Shown here one piece after another: positions 1 to 7,335 of a stretch of DNA of 25,055 nt; within the stretch, counting starts at the first letter, position 1; every line of letters starts with the position of its first letter. A program made the translations under genes and the position numbers. Under the pieces are notes generated by a model, which was not told the origin of the DNA, ran no database searches, and was given only the letters and a program-made list of their open reading frames with translations. This stretch comes from DATKKX01 sp035542775. Lineage in GTDB: Bacteria; Planctomycetota; Phycisphaerae; UBA1845; UTPLA1. The stretch is from positions 1 to 25,055 of the forward strand of contig DATKKX010000216.1 in the NCBI GenBank assembly GCA_035542775.1, written 5' to 3'.

Positions 1-794
1 ATGCAGGCGTAGCGTTCGCTGTAAATCGCGTCCTGCCAATGATCGTCGACGCCCGCTGCCGAGCTTGCCTGGTGGGCGACCACGACGAGCCCGTCGGCCA
101 TGCGGAGGCTGGTCTCGACAGACTCGGTCAGCCGCGTCCGCAGATCGGGCTTGATGATCAGGCGATCGACCACCGCCTCGATGGCGTGCCGCTTGTTCTT
201 GTCCAGCACCGGCGGGCTCTTCACCTCGACGATCTGGCCGTCAACGCGGACGCGAACGAAGCCCTCCCGAAGGATGCGGGCGAGGACTTCCTTGTGCTCG
301 CCTTTCTGCCCCCGCACCAGCGGCGCCAGGATCATCACGCGGCTCTGCTCGGGCAGGGCGAGGATGCTGTCGACCATCTGCGTCACCGTCTGCTGGTGAA
401 CCAGCCGGCCGCACTTGGGGCAATGGGGCGTGCCGACGCGGGCAAAGAGCAGGCGAAGGTAGTCGTAGATTTCGGTGGTGGTGGCGACGGTGCTTCGCGG
501 ATTGCTGCGGCCCGATTGCTGCGAAATCGCGATGGTCGGCGGCAGGCCGGTGATCTGATCGACATCCGGCTTGACCATCTGCCCGAGGAACTGCCGGGCG
601 TAGGCGGAGAGCGATTCGACGTATTTGCGCTGGCCCTCGGCATAGATGGTATCGAATGCCAGGCTGCTCTTGCCGGAGCCGGACAGTCCGGTGACGACGA
701 TGAGTTTGTCCCGTGGCAGACTCAGGGAGATGTCCCGCAGGTTATGCGTGCGGGCACCGAGGATGCGGATCCATTTTGAGTTATCGTCAGGCAT
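1..794 (-). CDS. uvrA: Excinuclease ABC subunit A, N-terminal part (cut by left edge)
   Basis: ATP-binding damage-recognition subunit of the UvrABC nucleotide excision repair nuclease. About 264 residues are visible. Reading the minus strand from ATG 794-792 gives the family N-terminus (RILGARTHNLRDISL near residues 10-24), the Walker A motif GLSGSGKSS at 36-44, the conserved stretch EGQRKYVESLSAYARQFLGQ from residue 53, the SQQSGRSNPRSTVAT block at 91-105, and a CPKCG zinc-type knuckle at 125-129. The frame stays open to base 1, so the rest (second ATPase half, main zinc finger) lies outside. The first ATG is used because the conserved N-terminus begins only about nine residues later. The palindromic repeats at 850-1000 sit in its upstream region. 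Identity is very secure. Confidence 0.97.
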   Translation of the reverse strand, partial: MPDDNSKWIRILGARTHNLRDISLSLPRDKLIVVTGLSGSGKSSLAFDTIYAEGQRKYVESLSAYARQFLGQMVKPDVDQITGLPPTIAISQQSGRSNPRSTVATTTEIYDYLRLLFARVGTPHCPKCGRLVHQQTVTQMVDSILALPEQSRVMILAPLVRGQKGEHKEVLARILREGFVRVRVDGQIVEVKSPPVLDKNKRHAIEAVVDRLIIKPDLRTRLTESVETSLRMADGLVVVAHQASSAAGVDDHWQDAIYSERYAC

Positions 795-849
795 TCTCGA
801 GTCGTCCTCCGATGTCGTGGACACCGGTATCTCTATCTCGCTCTTCTGA

Positions 850-1000
850 GCCCTGGAAGGGCGTCAGTCAATAGCCGAGGGCGTGAGCCCTCGGGGACCG
901 GCGTCCGCCCACCATCAAGCCCTGGAAGGGCGGCGGTTAATAGCCGAGGGCGTGAGCCCTCGGGGTGCGGCGTCCGCCCACCATCAAGCCCTGGAAGGGC
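850..1000. repeat. Left arm of palindromic REP-like array (A-B-A-B-A)
   Basis: Two full units plus a half unit with a 69-bp period. Hairpin A is GCCCTGGAAGGGC (5-bp stem) at 850-862, 919-931 and 988-1000. Hairpin B has an 8-bp stem CCGAGGGC/GCCCTCGG around the loop GTGA at 875-894 and 944-963. A and B are joined by a 12-base linker ending in (T/C)AATAG. The spacer between units (GGCGTCCGCCCACCATCAA) is also repeated. The last hairpin A ends 13 bases before the stop codon of the transposase gene. The same hairpins occur in mirror order on the other side of that gene. Open frames through this array are spurious. Confidence 0.93.
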
Positions 1001-1013
1001 GACAGATTCGCGC

Positions 1014-1466
1014 TCACCTCCAGATATATCGCTCGTCATACGGGATCTGATGCCGTTTCAGGAACTCCATAAACTCCTCTTCGAACGACAATCGACGATG
1101 GTGTTCCGCCTGGCCCGCGATGTATTCCTTTACTCGATCGACGTTGGAGAAACTCACCGAAAAGGCCCCATACCCATCCTGCCACGCGAAATCGCGTTTG
1201 CCGGGGAACGTCTCATGAACCCATTTGGAGGCGTTGGCCTTGAGTACGCGCAGCAACTCAGAGAGCGCCGTTTGAGGATTAATGCTCACCAGCAGATGAA
1301 CATGGTCCTCGGTTCCGCCGGCGGCCATTAATCGCCCGTTTTCGCGGGCGATGATTCCACCCATGTAGTCGTAGAGTCGTTGCCGCAGGTCCGCCGTGAT
1401 GTGCCGGAGGTGTTGTCTTGTGCTGAAGACGATGTGGTGGAACGAGCATACGTAACTTTGCGGCAT
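1014..1466 (-). CDS. tnpA: IS200/IS605-like Y1 (HUH) transposase, RAYT-like
   Basis: 150-residue single-domain HUH transposase that would cut and join single-stranded DNA at hairpins through a tyrosine. Visible motifs are the N-terminal strand SYVCSFHHIVFSTR, the metal-binding HUH motif in GTEDHVHLLVSI near residues 52-63, and the putative catalytic tyrosine in VKEYIAGQAEHHRR near residue 115, whose Y..xQ..HH pattern is typical of the Y1 family. The length is full for the family, with no frameshift. The ATG start is supported by GGAGG seven bases upstream. No TnpB partner is present. The flanking palindromes make a RAYT role more likely than an ordinary IS200, but RAYT sub-group cannot be assigned by eye. 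Confidence 0.92.
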   Translation of the reverse strand: MPQSYVCSFHHIVFSTRQHLRHITADLRQRLYDYMGGIIARENGRLMAAGGTEDHVHLLVSINPQTALSELLRVLKANASKWVHETFPGKRDFAWQDGYGAFSVSFSNVDRVKEYIAGQAEHHRRLSFEEEFMEFLKRHQIPYDERYIWR

Positions 1467-1489
1467 GGACCAGCCTCCGCGTATCTGCC

Positions 1490-1639
1490 GCCCTTCCAGG
1501 GCTCAGGGAATCGCCCGACAGTCTACCGAGGGCTCGCGCCCTCGGCTATTAACCGCCGCCCTTCCAGGGCGAAATGGTGATCGGGCGCCGTCCTCTGAGG
1601 GCTCACGCCCTCGGCTATTGACCGCCGCCCTTCCAGGGC
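1490..1639. repeat. Right arm of palindromic REP-like array (inverted)
   Basis: Reverse-complement counterpart of the left arm. Hairpin A (here GCCCTTCCAGGGC) lies at 1490-1502, 1558-1570 and 1627-1639. Hairpin B lies at 1526-1545 (loop TCGC) and 1595-1614 (loop TCAC, with one outer base pair lost). The period is 68-69 bp. The innermost hairpin A is 24 bases upstream of the transposase start codon. Read on the minus strand, the loops become GCGA and GTGA, matching the GTGA loops of the left arm, and the linkers become GGCGGTTAATAG and GGCGGTCAATAG. Confidence 0.93.
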
Positions 1640-1800
1640 GAAGAGATGGGCAGTTGTCCGCCTATCGCAAGAAAACCCCGTTTCTCCACGAAGCGCCGGC
1701 ATCAAAGGCACGCTCTGGAAGGTGGCGGGCGACGGAGCCCACCAGCGAGAACGAGAGAGACGAGTAATCAACCCAGACACAGCGAAAGGAGTAACAAGCC

Positions 1801-2103
1801 ATGTTCAAGAAGATCACCAAGCGACTCGCGGCCATCTGCACTTGTGCGACGCTGACGGCGGCCATGCCCTTCTCGATGGACGGGTGCATGGACGATCTCG
1901 TCAACGGCATCGCCGGTGGCGCCGGGGGCTACGTCGGGACTGAGACCCAGCAGACATCGTCCGCCACCGCCACGGCCTCCGGCGGAACCGCTTCCGCTTC
2001 GGCCTCCAGCTCGACCACCACCACAAGCGGCGGCGTCGGCTTCATCGGCGGTGGCTTCCTCGGCGGAAGCCCCTACGGCGACGGCTCCTCCTACCTTGAT
2101 TGA
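1801..2103 (+). CDS. Small secreted Ser/Thr/Gly-rich protein, function unknown
   Basis: 100 residues. The N-terminus (MFKKITKRLAAICTCATLTAAM) is a basic region followed by a hydrophobic stretch and small residues, as in a signal peptide. A cysteine at residue 29 (DGCMDD) could be a lipid or disulfide site, but the preceding residues do not make a good lipobox. The rest is low complexity: a Ser/Ala/Thr run at about 53-75 and a Gly-rich tail ending GDGSSYLD. The gene is credible because AAGGAG stands ten bases before the ATG and a perfect terminator follows 33 bases after the stop. I do not recognise a family. It could be a cell-surface or matrix peptide, but this is inference only. Confidence 0.72.
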   Translation: MFKKITKRLAAICTCATLTAAMPFSMDGCMDDLVNGIAGGAGGYVGTETQQTSSATATASGGTASASASSSTTTTSGGVGFIGGGFLGGSPYGDGSSYLD

Positions 2104-2136
2104 TCCGGCCTCCTTCTGCCCACCATGCAGTGCCCC

Positions 2137-2176
2137 ACGACGGCGCCCGCGAAGACCGCGGGCGTCGTCGTTTTTT
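2137..2176 (+). terminator. Rho-independent terminator
   Basis: Perfect 15-bp stem (2137-2151 pairing with 2157-2171, one G-T pair) with a 5-base loop AAGAC, followed by a run of T at 2171-2176. It closes the transcript of the small secreted protein and separates it from the permease. Confidence 0.93.
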
Positions 2177-2178
2177 GC

Positions 2179-2206
2179 TTGCAGCAGGCGAACCATCAGC
2201 TATAAA
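2179..2206 (+). promoter_or_regulatory. Putative sigma70-type promoter for the permease
   Basis: TTGCAG at 2179-2184 and TATAAA at 2201-2206, 16 bases apart, directly after the preceding terminator and about 115 bases before the permease start. Position and sequence both fit; no experimental support. Confidence 0.55.
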
Positions 2207-2319
2207 AAGCGGCACATTCGACGGAATAGAGAGCCGTCCGACGACAAAACCTATTTGGAACGCCCATCGCTGACCGCGGCGTGGGCGTCCGTCGTCGCGG
2301 GTCACAGGAAGGGCACATC

Positions 2320-4131
2320 ATGAACTCTGTTCGCAAATACCCCTGGTTCGTCAAAGGCGATCTCGACGGCTTCTTCGGGCTGGCCGTCGACAACCTCGTG
2401 CAGGTGCTCGTCATCGTCACCCTCTGCACCCAGCTCTGCGGCTTCAGCAAGGAGTTGATCTACACGCGGATGCTGCCGGGCGTGGCGGTCAGCCTGTTCG
2501 TCGGCAATCTGTACTATGCCCTGCACGCCCGGCGCGTGGCCAAACGCGACGGGAACACGAGTTGCACGGCCTTGCCCTACGGGATCAGCACGCCGACGGT
2601 ATTCGCCTACATCCTGTTTATCATGTCCCCGGTCTATGAGCGGTATCGGGTGACGCTGGGCGACCAGGCGGCGGGGGAGCTGGCCTGGAAGGTCGGCCTG
2701 ATCGCCTGCATCGGCGGCGGAGTCATCGAGTTCCTGGCGGCGTTCATCGGCGGCTGGATCCGCAAGGTGACGCCCCGGGCGGCCTTGCTTGGGGCCCTGG
2801 CCGCCATCGGCGTGATCTTCGTGGCCAGCCCGTTCGCCTTTCAGATCTTCGAACGACCGCTGATCGCCATCGTGCCTATGTTCATCGTTCTGATCGGCTA
2901 CTTCGCGAAAGTGCGATTTCCCCTGGGTCTGCCCAGCGGATTAGTCGCCGTGCTTGTCGGCACCATTCTGGCGTGGACCGTGCCGTTCATTCCCGGCGCG
3001 GGGCCGGAAGTCATGAGCGCGCAGACAGTGAAAGGATCGCTGGAGTGGGTCCGGCTGTGCGTGCCTCATGGTTGCTGGAACGAAGTCCTCGCCCTGCTTC
3101 GGCAGGATTCCACGCTGCTCTGGTCATTTCTCGGCGTCGTCGTGCCGATGGGCCTGATCAACGCCATGGGCTCGTTGCAGAACATCGAATCGGCGGAGGC
3201 CGCGGGGGACAGGTTTTCCACCGGCGTGTGCATGGCCATGAACGGTGTCGGCACCATCGCCGCGGGCCTGTTCGGCAGTTGCTTCCCGATGACCATCTAC
3301 ATCGGCCACCCCGGCTGGAAAGCACTCGGTGCCCGATCAGGTTACTCTATTATCAACGGACTCTTCTTCAGCGTCGCCTTCGTTTTGGGGCTGGGCGCAG
3401 TCGTTGTCAGCGTCATTCCGATGGAGGCGGGCATGGCCATCGTGATGTGGATCGGCATCATCATCACGGCGCAGAGCTACGAGGCCGTGCCCCGGCGGCA
3501 TTTCCCCGCCGTGGCGATCGCGTTCTTTCCCGCCGTGGCGACGATCGCCGTGCTGTTCATGCCGCAGGTTTTGTCAGGCGTGGACGCTCAGCACGGCGTC
3601 CTCAGCCTGATCACCACACACCACCACATGCTTGAGACCGCCCGTTCCGACAGTTGGTGGCCGATCGGCATCTATGCCCTGGCCGGCGCGAACAGCGGTT
3701 TCATGATTACGGGCATTATTATCTCCGCGATCAGCGCGTTCCTGATCGACCGGCGGTTCAAGACCGCGGGCATTTGGAGCGTCGTCGCGGTGATCGTGAC
3801 GTTGCTGGGCTTTCACCACGCTTATCGCATCGAGCCTGATCAGCCCGGCCAACTTACGAGCGGGGCTCGCGAACTGATGGTCTGGCAAAGGGCGGAACCG
3901 GCCTTTAAGGACACCGGGCTTTATCTCAATGTTCCGGAGGGCACGTTCTTCCATCGCGGCTATCGCATCGCGGCGGCTTATGCCGTGGCAGCGGCGATGA
4001 TGTTCGTCATCCATTCCCTCCGCCGGAAAGGCAGCGGTTTCGAGGACATCGTGGGCGACACAGGCGAAAAGCCGGCGGAGGAGCGGCCGGCTTTCCCTGG
4101 GATGACTGCTGCACGCAACGGGGTGCCGTAA
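2320..4131 (+). CDS. NCS2-type nucleobase (xanthine/uracil/AzgA-like) permease
   Basis: Polytopic inner-membrane transporter of about 603 residues that probably imports a purine or pyrimidine base by cation symport. It starts NSVRKYPWFVKGDLDGFFG and has many hydrophobic helices. The segment LPYGISTPTVFAYILF near residues 85-100 and the later SAEAAGDRFSTG region resemble the substrate-binding segments of NCS2/AzgA proteins. Start 2320 is chosen over an in-frame start at 2281 because AGGAAGG lies just upstream and the longer N-terminus is basic and non-conserved. It is longer than the usual 430-500 residues: after a last helix near VVAVIVTLLGF there is a polar stretch of about 60 residues and then another hydrophobic helix before a charged tail. 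Substrate is not determinable from sequence alone. Confidence 0.85.
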   Translation: MNSVRKYPWFVKGDLDGFFGLAVDNLVQVLVIVTLCTQLCGFSKELIYTRMLPGVAVSLFVGNLYYALHARRVAKRDGNTSCTALPYGISTPTVFAYILFIMSPVYERYRVTLGDQAAGELAWKVGLIACIGGGVIEFLAAFIGGWIRKVTPRAALLGALAAIGVIFVASPFAFQIFERPLIAIVPMFIVLIGYFAKVRFPLGLPSGLVAVLVGTILAWTVPFIPGAGPEVMSAQTVKGSLEWVRLCVPHGCWNEVLALLRQDSTLLWSFLGVVVPMGLINAMGSLQNIESAEAAGDRFSTGVCMAMNGVGTIAAGLFGSCFPMTIYIGHPGWKALGARSGYSIINGLFFSVAFVLGLGAVVVSVIPMEAGMAIVMWIGIIITAQSYEAVPRRHFPAVAIAFFPAVATIAVLFMPQVLSGVDAQHGVLSLITTHHHMLETARSDSWWPIGIYALAGANSGFMITGIIISAISAFLIDRRFKTAGIWSVVAVIVTLLGFHHAYRIEPDQPGQLTSGARELMVWQRAEPAFKDTGLYLNVPEGTFFHRGYRIAAAYAVAAAMMFVIHSLRRKGSGFEDIVGDTGEKPAEERPAFPGMTAARNGVP

Positions 4132-4210
4132 AAGCACGACACTTCACAATACCGCCGCAGACCAGTGGCGGCCTGTTCGATTCCACACATCGGTCATCCC
4201 TGGGACAAAG

Positions 4211-4230
4211 AATTCCCTGGCCGGGGAATT
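4211..4230. other. Short perfect inverted repeat
   Basis: AATTCCC and GGGAATT (7-bp stem, 6-base loop) lie between the permease and the esterase gene. There is no T-run after it, so it is not a standard terminator. It could be an operator or a weak hairpin. Confidence 0.35.
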
Positions 4231-4374
4231 AGTGCCGATCGGTGTTCCCGGCTCATCGGTTGGGATATACTAATTGTGCGACATCGGCACGCATACGAAT
4301 CGCGCGGACAACCTTGCCCGATGCAGGCAACCCCGCCTGCATATCCGCCGGAACTCGCACTGACTCAACTGGGT

Positions 4375-5766
4375 ATGCATGGTCGACCACACATCTCAGG
4401 CGGCGTGAGGCAATGCATGTGTTTGCCGGCGTTGATCACGCTCGGTTGTGTCGTTCTCGGCGCCACCGCGGATCACGTGTCTGGGCAGGGCCCCCCGGTG
4501 CGGATCATGCCGCTGGGAGACTCGATCACGGCGGGCTCGGGCAGCTCGGATTTCGCCGGCTACCGCCGGATCTTGTACAATTCGATGATCGCGGAAGGAT
4601 ACGGCGTTGACTTCGTCGGCAGCCAACAAGGCGGCCTCGGGGACTTTGACCCGGATCACGAAGGCCATGCCGGTTGGCGCGATGATCAGATCGCGGCCAA
4701 CGTCGTAGGCTTCCTGACTGCTCACCCGGCCGATATCGTCCTGCTGCATATCGGCATCAACTCGCTCGATCCCAGTCCCACTGACGTGGAGGCGATTCTG
4801 GACAACGTCGAGTCGGTCAATCCCGACATCATCGTCGTCCTGGCCCGTATCGTCAGCGTGGCATGCTGCGGCGATGTCCCCCCGTGCACGAATTGCGAGA
4901 CTGTCACGCAATTCAACGATAATGTGCAGGCGATGGCGAGCGCTCGCATCGCCCGCGGGGCCAAGATTCTGCTCGTGGACATGGAGCACGCCCTTTCCTA
5001 TCCGGGCGACCTGAGCGATGCGGTGCACCCCAACGATTCCGGCTACTCCAAGATGGCCGCCGTGTGGCTGCCGGCCGTCAGGGAAGCGATTGCCCAAGTC
5101 AAGACCCTGGCCATCCTGCAGCAGCCTGTCGATGCCGCGGTTCGCAAGGGCGACAACGCAGTATTCAGCATCGTTGCCGGAGGCAGCGGCCCGCTGCACT
5201 ATCAATGGTTCGAGAATGGCGTCCCTGTGGGAACGGACAGCGATGTGCTCACGCTGGCCGGGGTTGATTTGACTTACGACGGCGTGCGCGTCTCCTGCTC
5301 GGTCCGCGACTATCGTAGTGAAGTCCTGAGCACCGAGGCTCTTCTCGCAGTGACGTGCCAGCTTGCCATCTTGATCGACGGCGACGGCGCGGTGGTCCTC
5401 GACCCGCCGGGGGGGCTGTATCGCGAGGGCACGGTGGTGAAGTTGACGCCGGCGCCGCTGGATGCGTGGCATTTTTCATCGTGGAATGGAGCCGCCCAGG
5501 GGGACTTTGTGCCTGAGTACGTCGCCATGGTGGATGATCTGGACGTCGGGGCCGTTTTTGTCCCGGATCCGCCGAAGCCTTCCGGGCAAGACAACACGGC
5601 GGCAGAACAGCCGGTTCCCCAGGCTTCGCCGAACGCGAGTGACACGCAAGCCGGTCCGTCCTGCGGATCCGGTCTTTGCGGCACGGGGACATCGCCCTTC
5701 TTGACGCTGCTGCTGATCGCCCGGCTGTCGAAGTGGAGAGCTATAGGCAGACGGATGCGTCCATGA
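4375..5766 (+). CDS. Secreted SGNH/GDSL esterase (CE3, XynB-like) with Ig-like and repeat domains
   Basis: Predicted exported ester hydrolase, probably removing acetyl or other acyl groups from polysaccharide. From the start used here: hydrophobic signal segment at about 18-32; SGNH domain with block I PLGDSITAG (Ser50), DHEGHAGW, block III HIGINSLD (Asn129), block V DAVHPNDSGY (Asp215, His218). Order and spacing match the CE3 acetyl-xylan-esterase type. An Ig-like domain (about 243-320, HYQWFENGVPV) and a bacterial-repeat-like domain (about 322-395, AILIDGDGAVVLDPPGG) follow. The tail is Cys/Gly motif, hydrophobic stretch, basic end (SCGSGLCGTG to RRMRP), like a C-terminal sorting signal. 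The start is uncertain: ATG 4375, GTG 4405 and ATG 4417 (GAGG six bases upstream) are all possible. It ends 18 bases from the convergent GT2 gene. Confidence 0.88.
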   Translation: MHGRPHISGGVRQCMCLPALITLGCVVLGATADHVSGQGPPVRIMPLGDSITAGSGSSDFAGYRRILYNSMIAEGYGVDFVGSQQGGLGDFDPDHEGHAGWRDDQIAANVVGFLTAHPADIVLLHIGINSLDPSPTDVEAILDNVESVNPDIIVVLARIVSVACCGDVPPCTNCETVTQFNDNVQAMASARIARGAKILLVDMEHALSYPGDLSDAVHPNDSGYSKMAAVWLPAVREAIAQVKTLAILQQPVDAAVRKGDNAVFSIVAGGSGPLHYQWFENGVPVGTDSDVLTLAGVDLTYDGVRVSCSVRDYRSEVLSTEALLAVTCQLAILIDGDGAVVLDPPGGLYREGTVVKLTPAPLDAWHFSSWNGAAQGDFVPEYVAMVDDLDVGAVFVPDPPKPSGQDNTAAEQPVPQASPNASDTQAGPSCGSGLCGTGTSPFLTLLLIARLSKWRAIGRRMRP

Positions 5767-5784
5767 GGTCGGGCGCGCGGCCGA

Positions 5785-7335
5785 TCACGGCTGCATCGCG
5801 GCCCTGCCGCCGGTCGAAGAGGAATCCTCGGCCAGTGATGCCGCGTGGGATACCTGGTAGTAGCCGTAGAACGTGAGCAATGTCACGTACACATAGCCCA
5901 CCGTGAAGAGGCACATGAAGAACAGCCCGAGCCAGACCTTCAGATAAACGGTGTAGGCCACGCAGCCGATCAGATACAGCGACATAAACAACTCGAGCCA
6001 GGCCTGAATCCGCTTGGGGTCCAGCCGCTGCTTGGCCGTCTTCTTCTGCCAATGATTGTCCTGGGCTCCGGCCACGCCGAACTTGGGCGTCCGGACGAAC
6101 TCCGAGGCCTTGCCGAAGAAACCTTCAAACGCCGCCCTGGCATTGTTCAAGGCGATGCCGACGCCGAGGGCCATCAGGAACGGCAGATACTTCAGGCTGT
6201 CGCCCCAGGTACGGAACAGCTCCCGCTGGCAGGCCACATAGAACGAGCTCGCCGAGCACGTGGCCAGGAGGATGAGCGATCCGTCGAAGACGGCGTGAAA
6301 GCCGATGTTGCCCGTGAAGACCTGCGTCCGCAGGTACATCACCGGCAGCAGCAGGAGCGTCAGGATAAGGATGAGGAAGTAGCTCGTGCAGCTCGTCAGG
6401 TGGAAGAAGGCCTCAACCTTGATCCGCCAGGGCAGGCGTGATTTCAAAATGACCGGCAGCAGCTTGCGGCAGGTCTGTGCTCCGCCCTTGGCCCAGCGAT
6501 GCTGCTGGCTTTTGAACGCGTTCATTTCCGGTGGCAGTTCCGCCGGCGAGGTCACGTCCGGCAGATAGACGAATTTCCATCCCTTCATCTGGGCCCGGTA
6601 GGATAAATCGAGATCTTCCGTCAGCGTGTCGTGGTCCCAGCCGCCGGCGTCGGCTATGCAGGTCTTACGCCACATGCCGGCCGTGCCGTTGAAGCTCATG
6701 AAGCGGCCGGACCAGTTGCGGGCGGCGTGCTCGATGACGAAGTGCCCGTCGAGGAGGATCGCCTGTGTCTTGGTCAGGAGCGACTGGTCGCGGTTGAGAT
6801 GCTCCCACCGCGCCTGGACCATGCCGACCTTCGGGTCGACGAAGTGGTCGACCATGTGTTCGAGGATGTTCTCGGGCGGGAGGAAGTCGGCGTCGAAGAT
6901 GAGGACCAACTCGCCCTTCGCCGTCTTCAGTCCGTTCTCCAGGGCCCCGGCCTTGTAGCCGTGCCGGTTGTCGCGGTGGACGTAGACCACCGGGTGCCCC
7001 TGGGCCCGCATCTCTTCGCAGGTTTGCCGGGCGATCTCCACCGTATCGTCGGTCGAGTCGTCGAGCACCTGGATCTCCAGCCGGTCTCGCGGGTAACGGA
7101 TATTGCAGGTCTTCTCAATTACCCGCTTGGCGACGAACTGCTCGTTGAACATTGGGAGCTGGATTGTCACGAAAGGCTTCTTGAGGAAGCAGGCCGTCTT
7201 CCGCGCCGCGTTGCGGCGGTTCTTGTAGTAGAGGAAGACCAGCGAGTAGCGGTGTACGCCGTACACGGCGAGGATGAAACACACCGTAAGATGAATACCA
7301 ATCAATACATAGTGCCAAGCCGTCGCTTCAACCAT
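5785..7335 (-). CDS. Membrane GT2 glycosyltransferase (cellulose/mannan synthase-like)
   Basis: Processive-type family 2 glycosyltransferase of 516 residues in the inner membrane, building or extending a beta-linked glycan from nucleotide sugar. An N-terminal helix (about 9-36) is followed by the catalytic domain with PMFNE (61-65), LDDSTDD (91-97), DAD (148-150), TEDLDLSYR (239-247) and QQHRW (277-281), the D,D,D,Q(Q/R)xRW set of processive GT2 enzymes. Several C-terminal helices follow. No PilZ domain is present. ATG 7335 is preferred (GAGG at good distance, and the first helix starts soon after). A longer in-frame start at 7479 also has GGAGAGG ten bases upstream and would add 48 mostly polar residues. 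The acceptor and product are unknown; no partner synthase subunit is adjacent. Confidence 0.9.
   Translation of the reverse strand: MVEATAWHYVLIGIHLTVCFILAVYGVHRYSLVFLYYKNRRNAARKTACFLKKPFVTIQLPMFNEQFVAKRVIEKTCNIRYPRDRLEIQVLDDSTDDTVEIARQTCEEMRAQGHPVVYVHRDNRHGYKAGALENGLKTAKGELVLIFDADFLPPENILEHMVDHFVDPKVGMVQARWEHLNRDQSLLTKTQAILLDGHFVIEHAARNWSGRFMSFNGTAGMWRKTCIADAGGWDHDTLTEDLDLSYRAQMKGWKFVYLPDVTSPAELPPEMNAFKSQQHRWAKGGAQTCRKLLPVILKSRLPWRIKVEAFFHLTSCTSYFLILILTLLLLPVMYLRTQVFTGNIGFHAVFDGSLILLATCSASSFYVACQRELFRTWGDSLKYLPFLMALGVGIALNNARAAFEGFFGKASEFVRTPKFGVAGAQDNHWQKKTAKQRLDPKRIQAWLELFMSLYLIGCVAYTVYLKVWLGLFFMCLFTVGYVYVTLLTFYGYYQVSHAASLAEDSSSTGGRAAMQP

Larger units (their letters stand above)
850..1639 (-). 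mobile_element. Mirror-symmetric REP/transposase module (RAYT-like)
   Basis: The whole unit is a single Y1 transposase gene flanked by two inverted arms, each reading hairpins A-B-A-B-A towards the gene. Known comparison: REP-associated tyrosine transposases (RAYTs, IS200/IS605-related HUH enzymes) are single-copy genes flanked by REP/BIME palindromes that they are thought to mobilise. The arrangement here fits that pattern. No target-site duplication is expected for this class and none was seen. The exact outer ends are inferred from the outermost hairpins only. Confidence 0.82.

Noticed and set aside
39..779. Long plus-strand open frame (246 codons)
   Set aside because: It is the antisense shadow of uvrA, whose motifs read clearly on the minus strand.
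850..1000. CRISPR-like periodic repeats
   Set aside because: The units are palindromic hairpins with repeated, not unique, sequence between them and no Cas genes; they fit REP elements.
1465..1780. Small open frames through the right REP arm
   Set aside because: They translate the repeats (EGSRPRLLTAALPG-type) in all frames and have no independent support.
4211..4230. Terminator after the permease
   Set aside because: Good 7-bp stem but no T-run; kept only as an inverted repeat.
4396..5472. 358-codon minus-strand open frame
   Set aside because: Antisense of the SGNH esterase, no recognisable domain.
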